Shown here one piece after another: positions 18,999 through 29,302 of a stretch of 33,667 nt of DNA. Both the position numbers and the translations under genes were made by a program. Under the pieces are notes generated by a model. It searched no databases and was not told where the DNA came from. It was given only the letters and a program-made list of their open reading frames with translations. This stretch comes from a bacterium (lineage in GTDB: Bacteria; Bdellovibrionota_C; UBA2361; OMII01), in contig JAFMJG010000015.1 in assembly GCA_017853605.1 (NCBI GenBank), positions 1 through 33,667 on the forward strand, read 5' to 3'. Numbering within the stretch: the stretch's first letter is position 1; each line of letters begins with the position of its first letter.

Positions 18999-21542
18999 AT
19001 GCCACAGTCTGGCCCCCGGGCTCGAACACCTCTATCCATTGCGGCCGCCAACGTGGCCCGCTGCTTGTGCGCGCTAGGGTTCGCGTCCCTCTTGATTTGT
19101 GTCCAGGAGGCGGCAGCCCAAGGACTCGCCCCGAGCCGAGCGAACGTTTTTGCCGCGGATGACCTAGCGAAGGCGGAAGAGTCAAAAGCCCGAAAGAAGG
19201 CGCTCTCCTCCACTACCCCTCCCGCTGCCGGGCTGGACTTTCAGGCCCCGATGATTGAGTTCAATCGGGAAACTAATGAGGTGGTCGGCAAGGGCGGGAT
19301 CCTGATTGCCGAGGGTGGTGTCCAGGTCCAGGCGGACGAGGGCTCCTTCAACATGGAAACCAAGGAGGGCACCGTAACGGGAAACGTGCTCATGACGACA
19401 TCTGCAGGGGTGCTGTCGGCGTCCTCCGCTGACGTCAATGTGCCAAACGAGACCGGCACATTTCATGACCTGTCGTTTGAGGTAGAGGAGGGGGGCTTCA
19501 CGCTCGAGTCGAAGAGGGCGCGCAAGATCTCCGAGTTCGACTTTCAGCTTGAGGACATGATGCTGACCTCCTGTCACTGCGGGGACGGCACCCGGCCCTG
19601 GGAGTTTCGTGGTAGCTCGTGCAACCTGACCCAGGAAGGGTATGCGCACCTCAAAGACTCCACGTTTTGGTTCGAGGGCATGCCGGTTTTCTATTCGCCG
19701 TACCTGTCGGTGCCTGCCAAGAGAGAGCGGGCTTCGGGGCTGCTCTTTCCCTCGGCAGGCTACAGCAACCAGAACGGCTTTCTCTATCGGCAGCCGATCT
19801 TCTTCGACTTTGATGACACTGCGGGCGCGACGCTGACACCCTTTGTGGCGACCTCGGCGCGCGTTGGGGCGGGCCTTGAGGTTGAGAAGCGCTTTTCTAC
19901 CCGGCACTCGCTCGATGCTGGGTTCATATACTCGAATGAGTCCTTGCGTGATGGAAGCGCAAAGGGCCTCGATCTCTCTGCGTTCGCAGACCCCACCATC
20001 GACACCAACCGCACCGGCGGCTTCTACAACGAGCGGTGGAGGTCTGACCCACAGGCGGGCGCGCCTTCTGAGATTATCCTCGATGGCAGGTACACCAGCG
20101 ACGATCTGTTTCTCCGCGAAATTCCGGCTCCACAGATAGGGATGCCTCAGGCCCAGTTCCTCACGTCCACGGCGCTTGCGAGGGTCCAGCCTTACTCCTT
20201 CCTCAATACCGAACTGCGGGCGGAGTACAACCAGATGCTCACCACACCCCAGGACCTCCAGTTTCAGCGGCTGCCTGAGGTGGCAGTTTCTGCTGGAGAG
20301 ACCTTCCGGCCCTTCGGGGCGAATCCGTATGGCCTGAAGGTTGTCACAGAGATAGCGGCAGTGGGCACCGATTTCTATCGGGAGCAGTACTATGACGGAT
20401 TGCGGCTCGACATAAGCCCGAAGGTCACGGTTCCCTTTCACGTCAAGAACTTTGTTCGCGCGCAGTTCTCGGTTCAGCTCCATCAGACTGAGTACTCGAT
20501 GAACAATACGGAGCAGCCGCCGCCGACATACACCCCAGGCACGACGCCCGAACCTACCCCTACACCCCTGCCAAATCTTGAGGACAGCATGAGCCGCACG
20601 CTGCCGATCCTGAGCTACACGATGACGTCAGGAGTTGAGCGCGTGTTCTCATTAGATCGTGACAGCTGGTTTTCGAAGGCAGTTGGGCTTGGTGTCAGGA
20701 ACGAGGGCACAGAGCTTGTGCGGCTCAAGCACACGATCGAGCCGACGTTTGGCTACACGTACATCCCGAGCGTCAATCAGGACAACAATCCGCTCTACGA
20801 CGAGCTCGACCGGTTTCGGGAGCGCAGCCTCTTCTCATACGGCTTTACCACCCGGCTCTTCGGCAAGGCCCAGGAGCCACTAGAGCGGGTGCGGGAGGTG
20901 GAGGAGCTTGCCCCATCGGCTGAAACGATCCCAATGTATGACCTGTCCGACTCCTTGCTCGCATTTGGCCGAGGGATGCTTGTTGCCCCGCCAGCCCTGA
21001 TGGATGTCCGAGAAGGGGCGACTCGCCAGCTAGCGCAGTTTACAATGAAGCAGACCTATGATGCCCTGGTAGATCGGGCAAACGATGACCCCTCTCTCAA
21101 TGCCTTCTCTGACATCTATGCCGGGGGAACCCTGTCGCCCTCCTTCTACTTCTCTACGGGCTTTGACTCTAACTTCATGGCAGAAGAGGGCCAGTTCGCT
21201 AGTTTTGCTTATCTTCTCGGCTTTAGGGATGACCGAGATGACTCGCTCCGCCTGCGGTACAACTACATCAACAACACATCTTCCACCAACCAAATCGAGG
21301 GCAATATTGAGTCCAAGATCTCCGAGCAGCTGCGAGTGGGCCTGTACGGCCGCTACGATTTTGACCAAGCGCAGTTCTTGGAAAGCCGGGGACTGTTCCG
21401 CTTCGTGAACTCTTGCAAGTGCTGGTCTGCCGACCTGGGAATGCTGCAAAGCTTTAATCCGGACAACAAGCAGTTCCTTTTCTCGTTTACCCTTGGCGGT
21501 TTAGGTGGCCCGTCCCAGCCAGGGGCCCTCACCCAGTATTAG
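18999..21542 (+). CDS. lptD: LPS assembly outer-membrane protein LptD (OstA)
   Basis: OstA-like repeats (GKGGILIAEGGVQVQADEGSFNMETKEGTVTGNVLM), LptD segment FWFEGMPVFYSPYLSVPAKRERASGLLFPSAGYSNQNGF, beta-barrel-like C-terminus. ATG 18999 gives a signal-like N-terminus; the start is uncertain (ORF track begins at TTG 18840). Confidence 0.92.
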   Translation: MPQSGPRARTPLSIAAANVARCLCALGFASLLICVQEAAAQGLAPSRANVFAADDLAKAEESKARKKALSSTTPPAAGLDFQAPMIEFNRETNEVVGKGGILIAEGGVQVQADEGSFNMETKEGTVTGNVLMTTSAGVLSASSADVNVPNETGTFHDLSFEVEEGGFTLESKRARKISEFDFQLEDMMLTSCHCGDGTRPWEFRGSSCNLTQEGYAHLKDSTFWFEGMPVFYSPYLSVPAKRERASGLLFPSAGYSNQNGFLYRQPIFFDFDDTAGATLTPFVATSARVGAGLEVEKRFSTRHSLDAGFIYSNESLRDGSAKGLDLSAFADPTIDTNRTGGFYNERWRSDPQAGAPSEIILDGRYTSDDLFLREIPAPQIGMPQAQFLTSTALARVQPYSFLNTELRAEYNQMLTTPQDLQFQRLPEVAVSAGETFRPFGANPYGLKVVTEIAAVGTDFYREQYYDGLRLDISPKVTVPFHVKNFVRAQFSVQLHQTEYSMNNTEQPPPTYTPGTTPEPTPTPLPNLEDSMSRTLPILSYTMTSGVERVFSLDRDSWFSKAVGLGVRNEGTELVRLKHTIEPTFGYTYIPSVNQDNNPLYDELDRFRERSLFSYGFTTRLFGKAQEPLERVREVEELAPSAETIPMYDLSDSLLAFGRGMLVAPPALMDVREGATRQLAQFTMKQTYDALVDRANDDPSLNAFSDIYAGGTLSPSFYFSTGFDSNFMAEEGQFASFAYLLGFRDDRDDSLRLRYNYINNTSSTNQIEGNIESKISEQLRVGLYGRYDFDQAQFLESRGLFRFVNSCKCWSADLGMLQSFNPDNKQFLFSFTLGGLGGPSQPGALTQY

Positions 21543-21573
21543 GAAGGGGGGAATTGAAAACGGCGGCATGTAC

Positions 21574-21609
21574 ATATAGTTACGAGAGGCCCCTTCGGGG
21601 TGGCTGTAT
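21574..21609 (+). other. Predicted RNA hairpin in the lptD-rfbD intergenic region
   Basis: AUAUAGUU (21574-21581) can pair with GGCUGUAU (21602-21609), including G-U pairs, enclosing GCCCCUUCGGGGU. Confidence 0.35.
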
Positions 21610-21779
21610 CTGGGAGGCCAATGAGGTACTCTCCGCAGGGATCGGCACGCAGATGATTGCGCTGATGCGCAAGGGATTGCGGGTAATTTCGAAAGCTGCT
21701 TGGGGCCCCGGTTTGGCTTCGAGCTCCACGGCTGGGGCGGTCGAGGCAAGCATGATGTGCTTGATGTGAGGATACGCAA

Positions 21780-22652
21780 GTGAAGATTCTATTGTTTGGT
21801 GGACAGGGGCAGCTAGGGTACGAAGTGATGAAGCGAGCCCGCGATCTGGACTTTGAGATCGTGTCTCCAGTGCTGACAGAGGTCGACATTACTGACGAAC
21901 AGCAGGTTAAAAAGTGCGTCTCGTCGATAAAGCCTTCGGTAGTGGTCAACTGCGCGGCATATACGGCAGTTGATCGGGCGGAGCATGAGCAGGAGGAGGC
22001 TTTTAAGGTCAATCGGGATGCGGCCGGCTATGTTGCAGAGGCCTGCAGGGACTCCGGCTGCCGCATGATTCACATCTCCACCGACTATGTATTTGATGGC
22101 TCGCTTGGGCGTCCTCTGGCGGAGGATGATCCTGTGAACCCCCTTTCGGTCTACGGGCGCTCCAAGTACGAGGGCGAGCAGCGTGTCCTTGAGTCCCTGG
22201 GCAGGGAGGCTTTGGTGATTCGCACGCAGGCGCTCTTCGGCCTCAAAGGGGTTAATTTTGTGCACAGCATGCTCAAGCTCTTTCCGGAACGCGCATCATT
22301 AAAAGTGGTGGGCGACCAGATAGTTTCGCCGACGTGGGCAGGGTGGCTGGCAGAGGTGGTCCTAGACTGTGTCCGGCTGCCGCTCGCTGGGGTTGTGCAT
22401 GCATCCTGTCAGGGCACGGTTTCGTGGCTGGACTTCGCGCGCCACATCCAAGAGCTCGTAAGGCCGTTTTTTAAGGAGCCGCTGGCTGTGATAGAGCCTA
22501 CCACGGCGCGGGAATTAAACCGGCCTGCACAGCGCCCCGCCTACTCAGCTTTTGACACATCTCGCCTAACGAGTCTCTTAGGGCGGCCGCCGATCTCTTG
22601 GCAGGAGGGCCTTCGCAACTACCTTCAGGAGCTGGGGTATGCGGTCCAGTAG
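21780..22652 (+). CDS. rfbD: dTDP-4-dehydrorhamnose reductase family protein
   Basis: LLFGGQGQLGYEV, VVNCAAYTAVDRAEHEQEEAFKVNRDAAGYVAEAC, ISTDYVFDGSLGRPLAEDDPVNPLSVYGRSKYEGEQ. Confidence 0.9.
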   Translation: MKILLFGGQGQLGYEVMKRARDLDFEIVSPVLTEVDITDEQQVKKCVSSIKPSVVVNCAAYTAVDRAEHEQEEAFKVNRDAAGYVAEACRDSGCRMIHISTDYVFDGSLGRPLAEDDPVNPLSVYGRSKYEGEQRVLESLGREALVIRTQALFGLKGVNFVHSMLKLFPERASLKVVGDQIVSPTWAGWLAEVVLDCVRLPLAGVVHASCQGTVSWLDFARHIQELVRPFFKEPLAVIEPTTARELNRPAQRPAYSAFDTSRLTSLLGRPPISWQEGLRNYLQELGYAVQ

Positions 22653-22810
22653 CTCTGTTGGCTCAATCTGTAATGAGCGCAGCCGTGGCTTTCTTGGGTT
22701 GTGCTTGGGCGTCAATGTCACGCATGCGCAGGCGCAAGGAGAGCGCTGGCCCTGGGGCGGGGTGGTAACGGGGACAGGCAGACATCGCGAGAGCATTTTT
22801 TGGGGGTAGG

Positions 22811-24909
<2,099 letters not shown>

Positions 24910-24930
24910 GGGAGGGATGCGCACTAGGTC

Positions 24931-25878
24931 ATGCGGGCGCTCGTAATCGGGGCAGCAGGGTTCGTCGGGCGCTTCCTCGTCCAGCACCTTCTTGAGCAAG
25001 GGGACGAGGTTTTTGCAACCACTCTTCGGGAGCCTATCGAATTGCCCCAGGAGCGCACCTTCGCGCTCGACATCACCAGTGCTGCATCGGCAGCGGAGGT
25101 GTTTGAGCAGGTCAGGCCGGATGTTGTCTACCACCTTGCAGGCATCTCCTTTGTTCCTGAGGCAGAGGCGGATTTTGACAAGGCTCTCCAGGTTAACGTC
25201 GGAGGAACCGCTAACGTGCTGCGGCATGCCCACCTCGTGTCGAGGAGAACGGCAGTCTTGTTTGTCAGCTCCGCGGAGGTCTACGGGCAGGTAGAGCCAT
25301 CTGACTTGCCGATCCGGGAGAGCACGCCGCTGCGGCCGGCAAACAACTACAGCCTAAGCAAGCGAATGGGAGAGCTGCTTGTCGAGCGCTATGCGCGTCA
25401 AAACGCCCTTACGTGCACAATCGTTCGCCCCTTCAACCACATCGGCCCCGGGCAAAGCTCAAGGTTTGTGGCCAGCAACTTTGCCCTCCAGCTTGCCAGG
25501 ATAGCCCACGGCAAGGCCCCGCCGGTGCTGCAGGTCGGAAACTTAGAAGCCCGACGTGACTTCTCGGATGTGAGGGATATCGTGCGGGCATATCGGATGC
25601 TCGCCCATCAAGAGGGGGGTGTGTTCAACCTGGGCTCCGGCCAGTCTCGGCCGATTCACTCACTTCTCGACGGGCTGATCCGAGTGTCCGGACTCAAGGT
25701 GAGAATCGAGCAGGACCCAGCCCGCATGCGGGGCCCCGAGGTCCCGGAGCTTTACGCGAGTTTTGATCGAGCGGAGTCTGTTGTTGGCTGGAGGCCTCAA
25801 GTGCCGATTGAGCAGTCGCTGTCGGACATCTACCGCTACTGGCACGAGAGGGTTGGGGCTGAGTCAGCCACAATCTGA
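24931..25878 (+). CDS. rmd: NAD-dependent epimerase/dehydratase, probable GDP-6-deoxy-D-mannose (GDP-4-keto-6-deoxymannose) reductase
   Basis: VIGAAGFVGRFLVQHLLEQG, YHLAGISFVPEAEADFDKALQVNVGGTANVL, YSLSKRMGELLVERYARQ, RPFNHIGPGQ; directly downstream of gmd. Confidence 0.8.
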   Translation: MRALVIGAAGFVGRFLVQHLLEQGDEVFATTLREPIELPQERTFALDITSAASAAEVFEQVRPDVVYHLAGISFVPEAEADFDKALQVNVGGTANVLRHAHLVSRRTAVLFVSSAEVYGQVEPSDLPIRESTPLRPANNYSLSKRMGELLVERYARQNALTCTIVRPFNHIGPGQSSRFVASNFALQLARIAHGKAPPVLQVGNLEARRDFSDVRDIVRAYRMLAHQEGGVFNLGSGQSRPIHSLLDGLIRVSGLKVRIEQDPARMRGPEVPELYASFDRAESVVGWRPQVPIEQSLSDIYRYWHERVGAESATI

Positions 25879-25884
25879 GGCAGC

Positions 25885-25899
25885 GCCGCTGCTTGCGGC
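25885..25899. terminator. Possible terminator-like hairpin downstream of the rmd-like gene
   Basis: GCCGC-TGCTT-GCGGC seven nt after the TGA stop; no clear T tract follows. Confidence 0.3.
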
Positions 25900-26054
25900 A
25901 CGTAAGCCCCTGTTTAAAAGACAATAAGTCAAGTGAAGCGGATGAGCGCCCCTGAGCATCGATTGGGCATCCTAACCCCATGGTTGTCTCTGGTTTGGCC
26001 GGGTTCAGTGCGCCAGCATGGGCCGGAGGACCTGCAGGTTTTTGGGCGGGATAG

Positions 26055-27446
26055 ATGGAAGAACAGCGACGGAAAATCCTTGTGGTGGATGACGAGCCGT
26101 CTGTGCGCGACGCATTGGCGCTGATTTTCAAGGCGCAGTTTGAGGTCCTCACCGCACAGGACGGAGAGGATGCCCTAGGCGCTGTCGAACGCGAACACCC
26201 TGACCTGATACTGCTGGACATGTCCATGCCCAAGTTGGGGGGACTGGAGGTTATGCGGCGCTTAAAGGAGCGCTCAGAACGGGTTCCGGTCATTATGCTC
26301 ACCGGTGGAGGGGAGGTCCGCACCGCGATCAACGCCATAAAGGCGGGTGCAGACGACTTTATTCATAAGCCTTTCGATGTCTCTGAATTGCGGCGGCTGG
26401 TGGACGACATGTTGCGGTCGGCGCCGGCGTATCAAGCTGTACCTGCCGGAGATTTTGGCGCGCTGGTTGGCAGGTCGTCCAGCATGAAGGGTGTCTTCTC
26501 GATGGTGGAGCAGGTTGCCGCTCGAGATACCACGGTGCTGATCACCGGAGAGTCGGGCACCGGCAAGGAGCTCATCGCGCGAGAGATCCACCAGCGCAGC
26601 ACCCGACGGCACGGGCCGTTTGTCGCGCTCAATTGCGCGGCCTTTCCCGAGAGCCTTATTGAGTCCGAGCTCTTTGGGCACGAGAAAGGCGCATTCACCC
26701 ATGCGATTGAGCGCCGGCTCGGGCAGTTCGAAGTTGCCGATGGAGGCACGCTGTTTTTGGACGAGATCGGCGAGTTATCGCCGGCAGTGCAGGTAAAGCT
26801 GCTGCGCTTCTTACAGGAGCAGGAATTTTACAGGGTCGGCCGGACCAAGCCAATAAGGGTCAATGTCCGGGTAGTCACCGCCACGAACAGGAACCTGGAG
26901 GAGCAGGTGCGGGCAAAGGCCTTCCGACAGGACCTCTTCTATCGGATAAACGTCATCAATGTCGCACTGCCCCCACTGCGGGCTCGGGGAGAAGATATCC
27001 ATGAGTTGGCGTCGTTTTTCATCCGAGCGTTAGGCGCTCGCTACAACGGTCGGGAGCTCACCTTCTCAGACCAGGCCAGGTCAAGGCTCGCCTCGTACTC
27101 ATGGCCTGGCAACGTGCGTGAGCTCGAAAACGTAGTCGAGAGCCTGATGGCCCTCTGTCCCTGCGATGTGGTTGAGCTGGAGCACCTCCCTCGTCGCCTC
27201 AGGGAGCCGGATGCTGGGCTTGCCGGGGCGCTGCAGGCCTCCTCAGCGGGGCTTGCCTACGAGGAAGCTGAACGGCTCTTTGAGACGGAAATAATAGTCC
27301 GAGCCCTGGAGAGAGCAAACTTTGTGCAGACCAGGGCCGCTGAGCTACTTGGGATTAGCCGCCGGATGCTGAAGTACAAGATGAATAAGCTGGCGATCTC
27401 CGACAGAGGGGAGGTCTTGGGCAGGGGCCTCAAGCATGAGAACTAA
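26055..27446 (+). CDS. Sigma54-type (NtrC-family) response regulator: REC, AAA+, Fis-type HTH
   Basis: ILVVDDEPSVRDAL, LILLDMSMP, HKPFDV; Walker A GESGTGKELIA; ESELFGHEKGAFTHAIERRLGQFEVADGGTLFLDEI; C-terminal HTH RAAELLGISRRMLKYKMNK. Confidence 0.95.
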   Translation: MEEQRRKILVVDDEPSVRDALALIFKAQFEVLTAQDGEDALGAVEREHPDLILLDMSMPKLGGLEVMRRLKERSERVPVIMLTGGGEVRTAINAIKAGADDFIHKPFDVSELRRLVDDMLRSAPAYQAVPAGDFGALVGRSSSMKGVFSMVEQVAARDTTVLITGESGTGKELIAREIHQRSTRRHGPFVALNCAAFPESLIESELFGHEKGAFTHAIERRLGQFEVADGGTLFLDEIGELSPAVQVKLLRFLQEQEFYRVGRTKPIRVNVRVVTATNRNLEEQVRAKAFRQDLFYRINVINVALPPLRARGEDIHELASFFIRALGARYNGRELTFSDQARSRLASYSWPGNVRELENVVESLMALCPCDVVELEHLPRRLREPDAGLAGALQASSAGLAYEEAERLFETEIIVRALERANFVQTRAAELLGISRRMLKYKMNKLAISDRGEVLGRGLKHEN

Positions 27447-27470
27447 GCTTTTCGTTGGCAGCCGCAGAGG

Positions 27471-27764
27471 CTACTTCTTAAAAAGTTCGTCGAGGGCGGA
27501 GAGGTTTTGTTCCTTCGAGCCCGGAGAGGGCTTGCTGCTCGCACGGGGCCTGAAGTACTCACACACGTTTGCGGCATCCTTCCTCTTCACCCATTCAGCT
27601 GAGCTCTCTCGGCACTCGTGAAAGGCTCCCTCGTCGTAAAAGTCGCAGTTTAGGCAGGCATGCAGGTCCGAGCTGCAGGCCGGACAGTTGTCCCGAAAGC
27701 CCACCTTGCCCGAAGCGCCGAGCGAAGCGATTGAGATGTCTCGTTTGCAATGGAAGCAGAACAT
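27471..27764 (-). CDS. Small cysteine-rich (probable zinc-binding) protein of unknown function
   Basis: From ATG 27764: MFCFHCKRDISI...DNCPACSSDLHACLNCDFYDEGAFHECRE...NVCEYFRP, with paired CxxC knuckles. The longer ORF to 27974 has an implausible N-terminus. Confidence 0.75.
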   Translation of the reverse strand: MFCFHCKRDISIASLGASGKVGFRDNCPACSSDLHACLNCDFYDEGAFHECRESSAEWVKRKDAANVCEYFRPRASSKPSPGSKEQNLSALDELFKK

Positions 27765-27997
27765 GTCCAACCCGGTTCGGTTATACCACCCACGGACAGG
27801 AAAGGCAGAAAGAAAAAAGAGGCCCGGCCAAACATCGTTGTGCCCCAGTGATTGTCGGGGGATCTGCGGCGCCGCAGGGCATTCGGCAGGCTTTTTGCGG
27901 CTTTCTACGTGCGCTGGCCGCATCCTAATCATGCAGGATTGAGGGTAGCACCCATCTTGGTCTTGAGCTTTCAACAGGTTACCTCCATGATTGCGGG

Positions 27998-29293
27998 ATG
28001 CAGCGGCCGGAAATGAGCATAGTTCCTAACACTCCAACTACACAGCAAGCAGAAACATCCCCGAGGGCGCGGTTCAGGGCGGGGGTCCTGGAGCTTCGCT
28101 GGTGCATCCGCGTTCTCGTGTCTTCTCTCGACCGTTTCTACTGGGACAACGGGTTCTCTCGCGCGGCATCCCTTGCATACTCCTCGCTCCTGTCCCTTGT
28201 GCCCCTGACGGCGCTCTGCTTCGGCATTCTCGGCGCTGCTGTGCAGACTCAAGACAGCATGGCGCAGGTTCAGCAGTTCCTGCTCCAGCAATTTGTGCCT
28301 GGAGCGGGCTTTCAAGATCTTCTTCCTCAGATTCAACAGTTCAGCGAGAGGATGAGGGGGCTTAATTTTTTTGTGCTCGGCACCCTGGTGGTGATGTCCC
28401 TGTTGTTGCTCAATTCAATTGAGTCGACGCTCAATCAGGTTTGGCAAGTCTTCGAAGCGCGCCCCATTACCGACCGACTGGCGATTTTTTGCGCCATTAT
28501 TGTCCTGATTCCCTTCTTTGCTGTCTCAGGCTACTACACGAGCGCAAAGGTAGAGCCGCTTTTTGCGGGGTTCGACCTCCTGACTGCGGCTTACCAAGAT
28601 GCGCTGCCCTTCATGATTGATTTCTTGGCTTTCGTGGCGCTGTACTACCTCGTTCCAAAGGCCCCGGTGCGATTTGTGCCAGCGCTATTCGGGGCTGTCA
28701 CCGCATCCCTGCTGTTTGGGTTCGCAAAGCACTGGTTCGCCTTTTACATCGTTCGATTCGCGACGTACGACCGGGTGTATGAGGCGCTTGCCTTGGTGCC
28801 CATCTTTCTCTTTTGGCTCTACATCTGCTGGACCGTGGTGCTTTTTGGGGCGGAGATATCGTACCAAGCCCAGCACCTTCCGCGCGCCGGCACGTTGTTG
28901 AAACGGTCGCTCATGAGTGTCGGTGACGGGGCCATGATCCTCGCTGTGCAGACGCTTGTCCTCATCGCCCGAGCATTTAGGGATGGTAAAAAGATACCGA
29001 ATGAGCTTGAGATAGCCGAGGAGCTCGGCTGCAGCTCAGTAGTCCTAAAGTCGAGCCTGGTCACCCTTGAGCAGGCGGGCATGATCATGAGGGGCGAGGG
29101 GCGCTACATGCCCTTGCTGCTCATGCGGGGGCCGGATTGTATCTCAATCGCAGATATCCGTGAGGCGGTGTTTAAGAAGCGAGCATCCATGTTCATGGCG
29201 CCTGCCATGCAGCGCATGTACAAATGCTTTTCGCCTGCGGGGGATCCTCGCGCCGTGACCCTTTCGCAGCTGATATCTGAGGAAGATGAGTAG
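27998..29293 (+). CDS. YihY/virulence factor BrkB (RNase BN-like) family membrane protein with C-terminal extension
   Basis: YWDNGFSRAASLAYSSLLSLVPLTALCFGIL, multiple TM segments, PNAPVRF-like PKAPVRFVPALFGAV, FLFWLYICWTVVLFGAEISYQAQ. Start could be 28013. Confidence 0.9.
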   Translation: MQRPEMSIVPNTPTTQQAETSPRARFRAGVLELRWCIRVLVSSLDRFYWDNGFSRAASLAYSSLLSLVPLTALCFGILGAAVQTQDSMAQVQQFLLQQFVPGAGFQDLLPQIQQFSERMRGLNFFVLGTLVVMSLLLLNSIESTLNQVWQVFEARPITDRLAIFCAIIVLIPFFAVSGYYTSAKVEPLFAGFDLLTAAYQDALPFMIDFLAFVALYYLVPKAPVRFVPALFGAVTASLLFGFAKHWFAFYIVRFATYDRVYEALALVPIFLFWLYICWTVVLFGAEISYQAQHLPRAGTLLKRSLMSVGDGAMILAVQTLVLIARAFRDGKKIPNELEIAEELGCSSVVLKSSLVTLEQAGMIMRGEGRYMPLLLMRGPDCISIADIREAVFKKRASMFMAPAMQRMYKCFSPAGDPRAVTLSQLISEEDE

Positions 29294-29302
29294 GTTTTGT
29301 CG

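Noticed and set aside
19182-20483. 433-aa minus-strand ORF inside lptD
   Set aside because: Antisense shadow ORF in high-GC coding DNA; the plus frame is unmistakably LptD.
21554-21769. 71-aa TTG-started ORF between lptD and rfbD, with a G-rich SD-like stretch upstream
   Set aside because: No recognisable domain, non-ATG start and overlap with a stable hairpin; kept only as an alternative explanation of the structured region.
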